Assembly (NCBI GenBank): GCA_963924555.1
Contig: OZ004583.1
Coordinates: 4,373,501-4,437,500 of the forward strand
DNA: 64,000 nucleotides
Direction: 5' to 3'
From: Crambe crambe
Taxonomy: Eukaryota; Porifera; Demospongiae; Poecilosclerida; Crambeidae
Part shown: in pieces, positions 1 through 11,425 of the stretch
Numbering within the stretch: the stretch's first letter is position 1
Layout: each line of letters begins with the position of its first letter
Notes under the pieces: model-generated
Databases searched by the model: none
Seen by the model: the letters and a program-made list of their open reading frames with translations, nothing else
Told to the model about the DNA's origin: nothing
Made by a program: the position numbers and the translations under genes

Positions 1-377
1 ACAAAGTGCCACCACAAGATATTAATGGATTACTGGTTAGTTAGGCAGTATGCTCCATCAATCAGTGGAGCAGACCTGACTATTATAGACACACAAAACT
101 TGGAGGTACAATAATTGGAAGCCTTTCATTTATTGAATTTATAAAGTGTATGTGTAACTACTAAATACTTGATGGTTTACTCTATACTGCAAAAGAAATT
201 AATGGAATTTGCAAGCATTCAATGCCGCAGTGAGGTTTGCATAATTATTGCAATGAATTAATGACCCAGGAAGAAAATTTTAGAGGTTGCTGTAAAAATT
301 CATACAACTCTGACTCAATGGCGAACAATGAACACCCACAACAACAGGGAAGACAACATCAAACATTTAATTCTTAC

Positions 378-544
378 CATTGATAAACAATCTTTGATAC
401 TTTTCTCTGTTAAACTTCTGAGCAACACAGAATATAATTCAGACGAAACCAGTTCTGTGTGCTTAGTTTTTTTAAACAATGCCTCCCACTCAGTAGTCCT
501 TCCTTGAGTAGCCATGACTTCTGGCAACAAGGACAGTAGCAAGC
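378..544 (-). CDS. Internal exon of an unknown minus-strand gene
   Basis: A 167-nt open stretch on the minus strand is bounded by a good donor (ATG|GTAAGAA, with the exon ending at 378) and a plausible acceptor (TGTGCTGAG| before 544). It encodes about 55 residues rich in Leu, Glu, Ser and Lys, including LLPEVMATQGRTTEWEALF and KDCLSM. The composition looks like a soluble helical protein. No family is recognised. The rest of the gene would lie beyond the left edge or in exons not found here. The coding call rests on the splice sites and composition only. Confidence 0.4.
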
Positions 545-2668
545 CTCAGCACACATACACAGGAAACTGCAGGCAAAGACATGTCATAATACAACAGACA
601 GCAGTAATTAACTTCTCTACAGAGCAGTGAAGATGTTGCTGTTTTACATTCTCAGGCTTGGAAGTGAAAATGATTTGGTGACTCCCTGGGTAGCAGGTAC
701 ATAGCAAGACTCTTTGTCACTTAACTCCTATACATCTCACTGTGTGAAACATTTTTTTAGTTCCCTGTTCAAAGTCATTATAGCCAAGGACAGAGACCAA
801 TACCTTGATGATCACAAAATGTGAGTTTTATCACGTACTGTGCATATGTAATACATGTATAGACATAAAATGCAGCAACCCATAGCTAGCTTGGAGAGAG
901 AGAGGAATTCTGGAAGGCCCACTCCCATTGTGCTTGTATAAACCTGTGGTTGCACGAATACATTGAAATCTTTACTCCACGCCTTTCAATCGTTGATGGA
1001 TCATCAATGAACTCGGTAGTTTTCTGATACTCTCTACTTCAGATAGGTTGGAGCAATATAGACTTGATAATTCTTAATAAGTATTTGAATAATATTTCAC
1101 CCATCACCGCTTCATATCCAAGGTCAGCTGCTCTTTGCTATCAGCTGGTACTTGTTAATTTCTTTTCTGCTTTTAGTTTTTTTGCCTTTTATAGTTAATT
1201 ACAACTATATTTGTTTAATTCATTTATGTACTTATTAATATTGCCAAGCTACATCCTTAGCTCTAGCATGTTAAGAAAGGGCTTGACCTTCACATTTCTG
1301 TAGTTTTCTAGTGTCTAGTATCACTTTTTATTCTTATTTTATACACGTAACAATTGGATTGAGGTTTATGTGAGTGTATGCATGCTATAATTGGTTCAGT
1401 TTGAGTTGTTATTTCTGTGAGTCCAGACCCTAACCCTTCAACTACCAAAGCTAGGCTTTGGCAGTACACATGTTTGCCTAGGTAGACATTGGGTCATTCA
1501 TGTTGTTGACTGTTGACCTACATCTTTTTTTCATTTTACGAAATGCTTTTTCCCTCATACAATATCAGAGGTTCTACTGTAATGACATTGATTCACTTAC
1601 TCTTTTCCAATCTTCTGGTATATTTTTCCACTTGTTATTGCTTATTGCCGTGTTATTCTAGAGATACAACACACAAATGCAAATCACATAACACCTTGCC
1701 CCTCACTCCCCCCTTAAATCGAAACCCTGATGTGGATTAACTAAGACACTTATAATTATTCAGATAATTAAGGGCCAGGTGTTAAATTATTACACCATAA
1801 TATACATACCTCACCTTCCGGTTAGCATACGTAGGCCTTGTACCCATGCTAACTTCACTAGTGTCAATCAGCTGATCTGACTGGGGACGAACTTGCACTG
1901 GTTCCTATAAAATTAAAATTTATAACGTGACACAGACATGTACATGCAATGCAAAGATCATGGCTCGACAAGGCTTCATTTAGAGGGGCAGGGGGAATTT
2001 GCCCCCCTTAATAGAATCTCGCCCCCAGAACTCTGCTATTTTATATAGAACAAACCACAGCAATAAGTATGATGTTGCTATGCATATGTACTATTCTTCT
2101 ATCCTTTCTGTTCCATATCAGAGAGTGTGGTAGCACTCTCTATGTAGGGTTAGTACGGAATGGGCGTGGCTTCTCTCATTAGAACAATACATACTAGACT
2201 CTGTATCTCTTCTATTCTTGCTACAGGCTCAACTAAACTTCTTACATCTAGAAAACAATGCAGAAGATGATGATATGACCGCTCAAACTCCTCGAGAACA
2301 GCGTCAACGATCGGCACCAGCCGCCGCCTAAATTTTTATGATTCGTTTTATCAGATTCATCTTCTTTGACGGCTGTAACTCCATGATCTTTTCACATACG
2401 ACAATGAAATTCATATCAACTCGTGCAGTTATAATCACAGTGTGCTTTTACCATCGTTATATCCACAGTTTACAACCACTCATATCGAACGACTTTTCTA
2501 TGTCAGCCATTTTAAAATGACATCATTTGTCATGTGCGCGTGTCTGTTATTATCATGTGCACGTATGCGCGTGCCATGCCAACCAGCTATTTTGAAAACA
2601 AAATCAGGTACTATAATAATCTATGACAATATTCAACCTTTAGGTCGTATAAAAAGTAAACAAACAAG
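545..2668. other. AT-rich non-coding stretch
   Basis: No convincing gene is seen. The short open frames here are low-complexity or hydrophobic and lack splice context. A short dispersed word around 1368-1395 (gtgagtgtatgcatgctata) recurs in similar form near 9895-9920. Confidence 0.5.
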
Positions 2669-2956
2669 TGAAAGGAAAAAAATTTATGCTAAATAAAAGG
2701 CCATGTAGGGTTAGTCTGTACTTTAACAGTTTCTGTCAACAAAAATCAAAATTATGCTGCCTTCAACCCTACATCACTGCCTAAACCAAGCAGAACACTT
2801 TTATACTGACATGAACAATTAAAGCAGCTTGGTGGGAGGCAGTGATGTAGTGATTATCATTGAAGGCAGCATAATTTTGATTTTTGTTGACAGAAACTGT
2901 TAAGTACAGACTAACCCTACATGGCCTTTTTATTTAGCATAAATTTTTTCCTTTCA
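2669..2956. repeat. Large inverted repeat (hairpin), MITE-like
   Basis: Two arms of roughly 100 bp, about 2669-2766 and 2857-2956, are near-perfect reverse complements. They start tgaaaggaaaaaaatttatg and finish ctgccttcaa. A second, shorter pairing lies inside them (cctacatcactgcct with aggcagtgatgtag). The right arm abuts the C-terminal end of a decayed hAT transposase on the minus strand. The hairpin may therefore be a rearranged transposon end or a foldback element. No target duplication was found. Confidence 0.75.
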
Positions 2957-3860
2957 TATCTACAATAGTTTCAAGGTCACAATCCATCAGTTCATCTTCA
3001 GTATCAATAACTATTTTCATAAGGTATGAAAGGCTGGAATCACTCAAACTATTTCACCGAGTTTTGATTAACTTCATTTGAGAAAAGCTTCTCTCCACGG
3101 AAGCAGTAGTAACAGGTATAGATAAGCTGATGGTGGCAAGTGTGCTCAAATTTGGAAATAAAATTTTCAATGTTTCATTTGAAATTAACTCTTTTAATTG
3201 CAACTTCATGTTCTCTTTAGGCTGCTTAGCTATACTGACGGTAGGTTAGGATTGGTTCTTTCACTGTTTCCTCACCTTGCAATGTCTTTGCAGGTCTCTC
3301 TGTACCATAATGCTCTAAGAGTGTGCTAAGAGACTTTTCTCCATAAGAAGACATGGAGTTTGCAGTGGCTACTTTTTTTTTGGATCAAATAATGCTCAGT
3401 GCTTTTACAACTTCTCCGGAAGAGGCAAAACGGTTTGAAATGTTATCTTCTAAACGATAGATGAATGGTTTAGCCACCTTTTCCTGGAATGAGTTAATGT
3501 CTGTAGCAATAATTTTCGTTCCTGTTGCCTTTTTCATCCAGAAGCTCTAGCACCCAGTTTGTTGCTGGTAAAACTGCATCATCCAAAGTGTTTAGTGTTC
3601 AAGAGTGGATATGATTGACAAGTCTAGATTTTCTGTCTGGAGGGTTTTACTGAGTTTAGCCACTTGTGGAAGTGTGTAGTTAAGTAAGAACATACTCTGC
3701 TTATTAAGAGTTTTGCTAAGTCCTAGTGCTTCCGGCTCATGTGAAACGTTATCTAGAGCTGTGATGATTGCAGAATAGCTTGCCTTTACTGCCCTTACAC
3801 ACTTCTCATGTGAGACTGGTAGGGGTCGCTTATATGACTAAGAGCTACTTCGACTCCTTT
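2957..3860 (-). pseudogene. Decayed hAT (ZMYM1-like) transposase, C-terminal half
   Basis: Read on the minus strand with several frame changes and stops, the region gives a typical ZMYM1/hAT C-terminal half. It runs from ALSHISDPYQSHEKC and AIITALDNVSHEPEALGL, through a middle part with LPQVAKLSKTLQTENLDLS, to the dimerisation region (LFPNLSTLATISLSIPVTTA, then SVERSFSQMKLIKTRL). The last part is the hAT C-terminal dimerisation signature, with the conserved S-ERSFS-K-IKT-LR pattern. It cannot be translated as one frame, so it is a relic. The N-terminal zinc finger and first catalytic Asp region are not found upstream. It ends next to the hairpin at 2669-2956. Confidence 0.8.
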
Positions 3861-4238
3861 CCAAACACAACCAGTGGTACAAAACTATTAGAGCAAAAAT
3901 ATGGGAAAGGATTTATTCTTTTTTTTGCAGATTACCTCCCCACCCAGTCTCGATGCACTGAAGTTCTACGGTAATAGACTATTGGAGGCAATCATGTCAG
4001 AAGGAAATTGTGCTCCTCCTTATGGAATGCTTTGGTTGGGAGCTACAGAACAATAGTATTGAAGTTGAGTGGGACTCAACTGAAAATTTAAAGGAGGTGA
4101 AAAGTCGTGTCACATTCTCAATGCATAGAGTGTAAAAAAGTACATCTCCATTCATGTCACCCCGAAGAACATAATCAACAGAGGGCTTTCTCCCAGGTTG
4201 ACTAGGATTGAACTCTATGATCTCTTGTACAGAATAAT

Positions 4239-4590
4239 TTGTTTCAAAATCATTATCGATACTTCTTGATGGCATGTGGATGCAAAACTGGCTGCAAGAC
4301 AACAAGGTGCAAGTGCGTCAAGGCAAAACAGCTATGTAGTCCAGGATGTAGTTGCAGCCATGGTTCCGAGTGCATGAATCGAGGTATTTTTAGGGATAAA
4401 ATTTGGGTTAGCTATATCTTCCATCTTTATGCACTAAACTATTCCTCACAGAGCAAAAACGTTTAACAAAAATATGCTTGAAAGCCTTTATGGCATATTA
4501 ATTTTGCTTATTTACACTTACGAAATAGGCAATCAAGATGGTGATGTTATTGATGAGGATGAAATTGATTTAGTAACACTAATAACGAAG
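4239..4590 (+). CDS. CXC (tesmin/TSO1-type) domain exons of an unknown protein
   Basis: The first exon ends at 4383 (AATCGAG|GTATTT). It encodes a cysteine-rich block, ACGCKTGCKTTRCKCVKAKQ, followed by LCSPGCSCSHGSECMNRG. Its Cys spacing matches CXC domains of the tesmin/TSO1 type, which bind zinc and DNA. The second exon, 4529-4590, is joined in frame (Gly codon split 1+2) and adds an acidic segment NQDGDVIDEDEIDLVTLITK before donor AAG|GTAAC. Similar CXC modules occur in uncharacterised transposon-associated genes of invertebrates. The 5' end is not resolved: no clear initiator or acceptor precedes the CXC block. Downstream, an acidic exon at 5155-5330 may belong to the same transcript. Confidence 0.55.
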
Positions 4591-5154
4591 GTAACTTTAA
4601 AAAAATCAGAAGTTCAGTGAACAGTAATTTTTTTACAGATGAAGATGAAATATCATGATAGGAAGATTTCATGAGCATTTTGAGCTCTCTCTTTACCATT
4701 AATCACTCACTTTTGTGGGTCAACGCTTCTTTTGTTCGAGCATTTCTTTAGATTATGGAATAAAATCTCTTCAGCCACATCACCACAAATAATGTAATCA
4801 ACTGCGATTTTTTTTTCCACGTTGTTGGGGATTAACAAAACTATTTCTTCAACCAAACCCCTTAACCATCTTTTAATGGCGTAGTTAATAAATGCTTGCT
4901 TATCTGGGATGCTTATAAGTGTCATTTAAGTGCTGATGTACAGGCTGAGGCTGCTAAGCTACATTTACACACAACAGTTGTTCCAAGTAACACTCCTTTG
5001 TCTCATGTGGCCTAGTAAAAATAATGAAATCCATTGTTTTAAGCCATGGCAGCCAGAAAAGCTAATTCATCAACGCAAACTTCTTCCAGTTGTTTCTTGA
5101 TTTCATGTCTGTATTTTCTGATAACTTGGAGTCTTGTGTGATCGAATGATGATC

Positions 5155-5330
5155 CAACTCTGATGAAGAAGGAAATGAAGCCTGTGTGGATGAAGCTGTA
5201 AGTGATGATACAAGTGATTATACATCGTTCTCCAGTCATTTCACTTCAACTCCTCAGGACATTTTAAACAGTCATGGTGGAGTCATATTTCAAGCTGGAC
5301 ATCCACTGAAGGTCAAATTTCTTCTTGTTG
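5155..5330 (+). CDS. Acidic exon, possibly of the same plus-strand gene
   Basis: An open plus-strand frame encodes an acidic serine/threonine-rich peptide (DEEGNEACVDEAVSDDTSDY) followed by HGGVIFQAGHPLKVKFLLV. It ends at a good donor, TTG|GTATGT. Two in-frame stops lie just before 5155, so an acceptor or a defect must be there. No family is recognised. Composition and strand fit the CXC-domain gene about 0.6 kb upstream, but the link is inference. Confidence 0.35.
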
Positions 5331-6660
5331 GTATGTAGCTAGTCTTCCTTGCAACTGCGACCATGTTCTGGGCACCACTTTGAGGATAACAGTAAAGTAT
5401 ATGCTGAAACACTGCACCCACTCTGTGACTTACTGTGTACTTACAGCATGCTCCAATTGTAAATAATAGGCTTGATTGATTTCTACAGCCAATTAGTAAT
5501 AAGCACTAGGTGCTTAAGTGTTTTGTGGCAACATTATAGCTTTTTATGTGTGCAGCTACCTACAAATTAATGAGAGATTCTGCATCTCAAGTTTTGAGAG
5601 ATGAAACTTCCTCTCCAGCCATCTATAGATGCCCGTTTTTGTGCAGAGCGCTTTATGGAGTGGATATCAAAACATGATTATTTGTTGAAATAAAATTAAT
5701 GAAATAATCATCATTTTAATCCATAGTTTAACACTGTATTAAAGAAACTAACAGCTATGTATCAATATAGCATTAGACAAAACTATTATTACTAAAAGAT
5801 GCCAAACACTTGACTTCTAAGTCCTGTTCTAATCCCATAAATTGGTAAGCCTGTAAATCTTTAGCAACAGCATATCCTATACCAAAAACAGTTTTTTTAT
5901 TTCAGTCTATTCCGGTAAGAAACTTCACCCTCCAAACTTTTATAAGAGAATATTGCTGCAAAAGCACTTGGACTCGTAGCTCTAGTCTTACAAAGTCTTT
6001 ACCTCTCTTCCTCAGAGACAATACAAAATTTTCTATGGTTACAATGAGGATAGCATACGCAAAATGTATTAGCTTTATGGGCGTGACATCACATCCTGTT
6101 TTGTGTCTGTAGATCTTGGTTATCCAGACACCTTCATCCAAACTTTTTTCCCAGGCTGTGAATTATTCCTGATAACGAAGTATTAATGTTGTGGTAATGC
6201 TGCATTGTTTTCATAGCTAGCACTAACATGCTAGAACAATGTAGCTGCTACTGATTGTAGTTGTGTAGTTGCTAATTATGTGCCTGTGCAAAGCACTCTC
6301 TCAAAAAAAAAAAAAAAAAAAAAAAGGAAAAAAAAGTTAAATCAATTGTAGTGCATATTTCCAAATCCCAATAAACCAAGGCTGCCTCTCTTCAATCAGA
6401 GCAATCAGATAGCCCCACCTACTCATATAGTTGAGGTAGCCCCCAGCTGCTGTTCAGCTTTGCTAGTAATAATGTTATATACCTCTGTGATTCAGCAAAA
6501 GCCTGATTTGATGTTACAATTACTGACTTCATGCTCCTATTTGCACAGGTCCATCTAGTATATAGAACTATTGGTAGTTTTACCATGGACTTTCCATTCT
6601 GTTTACATTGAACTAAACCAAACTGGCAACATTTTATTAGCTACTGCTGTACCTTATAAT
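5331..6660. other. Non-coding stretch with a poly(A) run
   Basis: No supported gene. A 23-base A run at 6303-6325 could be a retroposon tail or a microsatellite. No retroposed body was recognised upstream of it. Confidence 0.5.
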
Positions 6661-6861
6661 TTATTCCTTGAAGTTCTTTTCAACGATAGTTGAAGCTAAG
6701 CGGCTTTCCTCCACAGTCCTCTGCTTTTCATACAACAAGAATTTCTGAACTTCAGTTCCCAGTTTCCCAGGATCATGTTCATCTGTCAAACTTTTCTTCT
6801 CGAGAAATGGTTCAAGTAATTCTACCAATTCGTGTGGCAGAGTGGAAAGTAAAACTGGACC
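6661..6861 (-). CDS. Terminal exon of an unknown minus-strand gene
   Basis: This is a clean 66-codon open frame with a stop (TAA at 6661-6663). It is preceded on the minus strand by a strong acceptor with a pyrimidine-rich tract (TGCTCATTAGCACAG| before 6861), in phase 0. The peptide begins GPVLLSTLPHELVELLEPFL and ends RLASTIVEKNFKE. It is hydrophilic and helical, rich in Glu, Lys and Leu, with no low complexity. The clean frame, acceptor and natural stop make this one of the better ordinary-gene exons in the left third. The family is not recognised. Upstream exons are probably among the coiled-coil-coding stretches between 6.96 and 9.7 kb. Confidence 0.55.
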   Translation of the reverse strand, partial: GPVLLSTLPHELVELLEPFLEKKSLTDEHDPGKLGTEVQKFLLYEKQRTVEESRLASTIVEKNFKE

Positions 6862-6957
6862 CTGTGCTAATGAGCAACAGACACTAAACTCCCTCTTCCA
6901 ACTGTTCGCTTTGTGAATCCGTTGAAAAATTTAGTGGCAATGTCCACTATTTATTTC

Positions 6958-9660
6958 CTGTTTTGTCATAGTGTCACTGAGCTCATAAATCTTCTCTTCA
7001 AGTTCCTTCTTGATCTTGACTGCAAAGAACAACTACTTGCATTCATAAAAGTTCTCTGCTCCCCAGTCAAGAATGTACTAGTCTGTTTGTGAAGAGCAAT
7101 GCAAGTCACTAAAAGGGCGGAAAGCATATTTTCAACTTGTTTCTCTCCAATTGATTGGTCTGAACTGGTCCACCCCATCAATAACAAAGCATGGCATTAT
7201 CTTAAGCTGTTTTTTTTCCTTGATATATTCAGCTGTTTCTCTTACAACATCAAACACATAGCTTACAGATGTGGCTGTTAGGTAATAGTGGATATTCAGG
7301 TAGATAGGTAAGGAGAAATATTGAGTAATAAAACAAATTTAGCTACTTGCTGTTCCTATCTAAATATCTGTTCTGGGCGATTTAATTGGTTGGTCATTCA
7401 TGGTGTCTTTGTTTCTGCCCCATCCCCACCGTGTTTTATGTTTCAAATAGGCTTTGCCGTCCCCTGTCTGGGGTGCGATTTCTGCAATCTTTCTGTGCCT
7501 TTATGGGATTCTGCTTGTCTTCTTTAGAAAGAGTGAGGATGTGAATGGGAATGGCCGAATCTCGAGTCTGTGGGGTTTCATGGTTGGAGACATTTCCCTC
7601 ATGGCTAAGTTATTGATTAGGTAGTGATATAGCTGGTGCTTTTGTTCTTAGGTATTGGCTGACGAGCCCATGCCTGACAAATTTGGTGAAGTCTTCTTCG
7701 ACTTCGCTGATTTTTGCAGCTCAGCTTGTATAAACATCAGGGTTGCGATCTTCCCTTGCGCTAGCCCATCCAGTTTTTGGGCATGTGTGCACAGTATCCT
7801 CAAATTGGTGCTTGTGAAACTGACTCATGAAGTATATTAATACTAGTCCAAATGTACAATACTTTTCACCATCAAAGTATGTGATGGGTGTTGGACTGCA
7901 GTAATTTTCTACCAGTTCACAATTTATTCACAATGTCAAAACACTTAGTAGCCAGTTTGTTGATGAATAGTAGGCTAGCATACAGTTCTAGGCTTAGGAT
8001 TCGACGTTCGTTTTCCAAGGACACAATAGCTGAATCAGTGGCTTACTATGTGCATAGAGTAAAGATCTTGTGCATGGAGACTCTGTGCATGGAGACTCTG
8101 TGCATGGAGCATTTTGGCACATCTCATATGCAACCTCACCTAGCACTAGTTTGCACTTATTTCCATGTTCTTTCTTTTGCATTCAAAATCCTCCAGCTTT
8201 TTTCTCTGTCTCTCAATTATTTTACTCTTCTCCCTTTCAAGTGAACCGAAGAAAAAAGTCAACTTTTTCAAAAACCACCTGTGGGAAATTGTCCAATCCT
8301 TAACAGAACAACCTCTTATTATGAAGTGATTTTATATTTTTATGAATGTGGATGTATACTGAATACCATGCATAAGTTGACAGTTTTAGAAAAGTGCCTT
8401 GTTTAAATTTATTCTCAAACTTAATGAAAGTAATAGGAGTGAGTTATAACAAAGTTATGGCATTATTAGTGATGTAAACATTTACATGACTTCATTACTT
8501 TCTTTTCATTCCTTATCATGAGGTATAGTGTATTTGATTCAGTATTTTTTCTTCTTCCTCATCCCCTTTATGTATGGTGTGTAAGATTTAGGGATCAATG
8601 GTTGTTTTTCTTTGTAATTTATGTAATATTTGTTTCCATAATGCTTTTTTTTGTTGTATCATTATGTGATAGATTTGTTTCCTATACACTGTTTGTATGT
8701 ATATCTAGATTATAGTTTCCCTCTCATTTAATTTTGAGTTATGAATCATGATTATTGCTTGCTGTGTATATTTTAAAATTGTTTTGTTCATATTTTTTGT
8801 TACCATAGTTATGTTATTGTGGTTGTTCTAAATCGTAGTTTTATTTATTTAATGGACATGAGTTTTTTTATCTTATATCAAATATCTGATTTGTTCACTG
8901 AGACAATTACTAGCAGCAAAAAATTGAAATTGACATAACATTTTCCACGGAGAAATGGTCTGCAGATTGGAAAGCAAATTCACTGTCATTGTGATGGATA
9001 TCAATGGAGGTGTTTGAAGAGACGAATAATATCAATGCCTGCACAATATCTTCTACACTGCAGCTTGTGCGAGGGAAGGAGGCCTGTGCCTCTTTCAGCA
9101 AGGAGACATCTACCAATGTTTAATAAAACAAGGACTGAAATGCTATTAATGCTACAGGATCTTACGTTAGTAAAATTATAATATCTGGTATCATAATTCA
9201 CTACCTACAACTGTTCTCTTTACCTTGATCTCTTGCGACAATCAGCTGTAGAACTGCAGCGATTTAAGTGATTTGTTTTTTTTTTGGATTTTTGTTCCAG
9301 AATATCAGGTTTTTGTTCCTCCAGAATATACCATATTCATCCTCCACATCCCTCTCAGCAAAGATGTCTTCTATGGAAGAGATACAGGACAACATTGAGT
9401 ACAATGCATTGCAAGATTGTGGGTGCTTGAAGAGTTGAGGCTCCAGTACTACAGTTTATATACACTTCTATGAGTGATGTACATGTAAACTCTACTCTTC
9501 AGGGAATAGAATAATGATAGAGTTTGCTGGATTAATATAGACAGTGAAGATAAGCCATTCTCTTTAACCATCTTAGGAAAGCTCTTTCTCCACAAGAAAT
9601 TTAAAAAGAAGTCACCATCAAGTTTCAGTTGGCTATCATTAACTGCAATGAGTCTTGAAA
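6958..9660 (-). CDS. Scattered upstream coding stretches, coiled-coil protein (unknown)
   Basis: Several minus-strand stretches look coding and may be exons of the gene ending at 6661. They are: about 6958-7019 (acceptor TTCTTTGCAG|, peptide KIKKELEEKIYELSDTMTKQ); about 8148-8253 (GSLEREKSKIIERQRKKLED, donor GTGCTAG|GTGAGG); about 8930-9100 (EAQASFPRTSCSVEDIVQAL); about 9256-9429 (SMLSCISSIEDIFAERDVED); and about 9455-9660 (SRLIAVNDSQLKLDGDFFLN). The first two predict charged coiled coil. Exact borders and order are not proven and some junctions lack consensus sites, so part of this may be decayed. A dispersed repeat at 7339-7665 would sit in an intron. Confidence 0.3.
7339..7665. repeat. Dispersed repeat A, copy 1
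   Basis: This shares long blocks with 12809-13080, including ttggttggccattca-type sequence, tttcaaataggctttgccgt, gaggatgtgaatgggaatgg and ggtattggctgacgagcc. The copies differ by several short indels. No coding capacity was recognised. Confidence 0.8.
8066..8112. repeat. 15-bp tandem repeat, about three units
   Basis: The unit tgtgcatggagactc is repeated in tandem, the last copy incomplete. Confidence 0.8.
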
Positions 9661-9710
9661 TATTATGGGCCACCTTTTCAAGGCTTGGAGAATTGTGGGA
9701 CAATGTTCAC

Positions 9711-9719
9711 TTATTATTA

Positions 9720-9783
<64 letters not shown>
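9711..9783. repeat. Microsatellite (TTA)n then (TTTA)n
   Basis: About nine ATT units pass into about twelve ATTT units, with no interruption visible. Confidence 0.95.
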
Positions 9784-9784
<1 letters not shown>

Positions 9785-9929
9785 TTAATGTTTGATGACT
9801 CGTTCTCAATTCTTCTGTTTGTAGTAATCTCATCAACTTTATGTCATCTAATTTTTCATCCTCATCTTTTTAACTCTTGTAGGGTGTATGAAGTACATGT
9901 GAGTGTTTGCATGCTATAATTGCTTTATA

Positions 9930-10665
9930 ACTTTGTGTAACAGTTGCTCTGGTTTTTCAAAGAAAAGTATGTTGGTATGTCGCGTAACTCAGCCGAATGT
10001 AATATTGGGTTTGGCTTCAGTAGTATCAACTTTGGACTGCTAGTCTTATAAGTTCAACAGAATTTGTCTGGACATTTTTGCCGGGACGACGACTCTGAAG
10101 ATGATGCTGGCACTTTAAGTTGCCCCTCACTACTATAAGGCCGAAGAGCTAGAAGACTGCACTACCACCTAGAACTTGTTTCTGTATTGATGTTTCTCTT
10201 TGATACTGTCCTTCTAACTTCCTTCCAGCCACATGAACAAATAGTCTCAAATCAATCTTTCATAAGTTCATGTTTAGAACAGCCCCTTTATCATTTTGTT
10301 GGTATTTCTTCCTCGGTGAGAAAATGACAGCAGCTTGAATAATGCATCAAGGGAGTTGGTACCCACAACTCATAAATTATTCATGAGATTTTTGTAACGG
10401 CCATAACTTGATCCCCTACAGTTGATTTTGATGCCAAAAGATTGCTTATGAAAAGAGCTTTCAGTTAATGAGTTGACTCTACACCCTAACTTACTCAGCT
10501 TTAACAAGTTAGTCTTTAAAAGGACTATATGCCTCGGCACTAATTAATTTTAGGACTGGTTTTCTATCAAATGAAATTTTGATCAATATGGTATACAGAA
10601 ATGTGATTGAATGATGGGATATGCTACATGAAATGAATGATTATTCAAAGTGAGAAAGTTAAACT
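9930..10665. other. Non-coding stretch
   Basis: No supported gene or known repeat is seen. The word tgcctcggcac at 10531-10541 recurs near 61433 and 61702. Confidence 0.45.
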
Positions 10666-10669
10666 TTTC

Positions 10670-11425
10670 TGGAGAAGCCTATAATGATGTCTTCGTCATT
10701 GAATGTGAGCGAATTGATTGGAGGAGATTTGAGTAGCATTTCTCGGGTTATTGCAGAGGGATGATCAGTTTGGGCTAGATCTTGAATGATGTTTCCAAAT
10801 CCATTGGAGTGTCCTCATGGTTCTTCCATGGGTGAGTAGTAAAGAAAGGTAAGCATATAAAGCATGAAATGTTAAGTGTCTTTGCAACTGTGTGGTGCAC
10901 ACCAGGAGCATGTAAAAGAAAATTAAAAAGCTGTAAGTCACCCCCTCTGTTTGAGCCTGCTCTTCCTCAATGGCAACCTCACTTGCCTCCTCTTCTTGAC
11001 AAGCTCCTTCCCCTTGTAGCTGGTCAGGTTGTCATCCACTTTCATCCTCACTGCTTTCACCTAGCCATGCAAGTGTGGGTGCAACTTTAGTTCCCTCACT
11101 ATTTTGCATGCTTGTTTGCACATGTGAGGATTCAGTGACTGTGTGTAATCTTATCTCTTTCTTCCTTTTTCGCTTGGCTTTAACTGCAGTTAGATTAGCA
11201 ATCACTAACATACACAGACTTTCTTGAACATTTTCTTATTCAACTAAACCCTGCATATTCATAAGACTTCTGAAATAATGATACAGCTGCCAAGCTGTAT
11301 GAACCTGCTGAATAGTTTTGCTTCATTTCTTCATCACTGGAGCTACTGCTACTCTTCAAGATCACTTCATCTCCATCTTCATCAGGGCCACCACATTCAA
11401 CATTCGCAAGTGAATCTTCCACTAA
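10670..11425 (-). CDS. Acidic/basic low-complexity protein fragments (unknown)
   Basis: Three minus-strand stretches look coding. About 11320-11425 gives LANVECGGPDEDGDEVILKS then a Ser run and DEEMKQ. About 11045-11195 gives VKAKRKRKKEIRLHTVTESS and later PTLAWLGESSEDES. About 10672-10790 gives GNIIQDLAQTDHPSAITREM then LKSPPINSLTFNDEDIIIGF with a natural stop. The basic KAKRKRKK block could be a nuclear localisation signal. Alternating acidic and basic segments are common in nuclear or transposon-associated proteins. Joins are not proven and one stop separates the second block from what follows, so this may be a decayed gene. Confidence 0.3.

Noticed and set aside
6303..6325. Poly(A) tail of a retroposed gene
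   Set aside because: No recognisable retroposed body or target duplication flanks it.
8518..8715. Hydrophobic 65-codon frame
   Set aside because: T-rich DNA with no conserved feature or splice context.
9665..9919. Plus-strand frame with Ile and Leu-Phe-Ile-Tyr repeats
   Set aside because: It translates the (ATT)n/(ATTT)n microsatellite.
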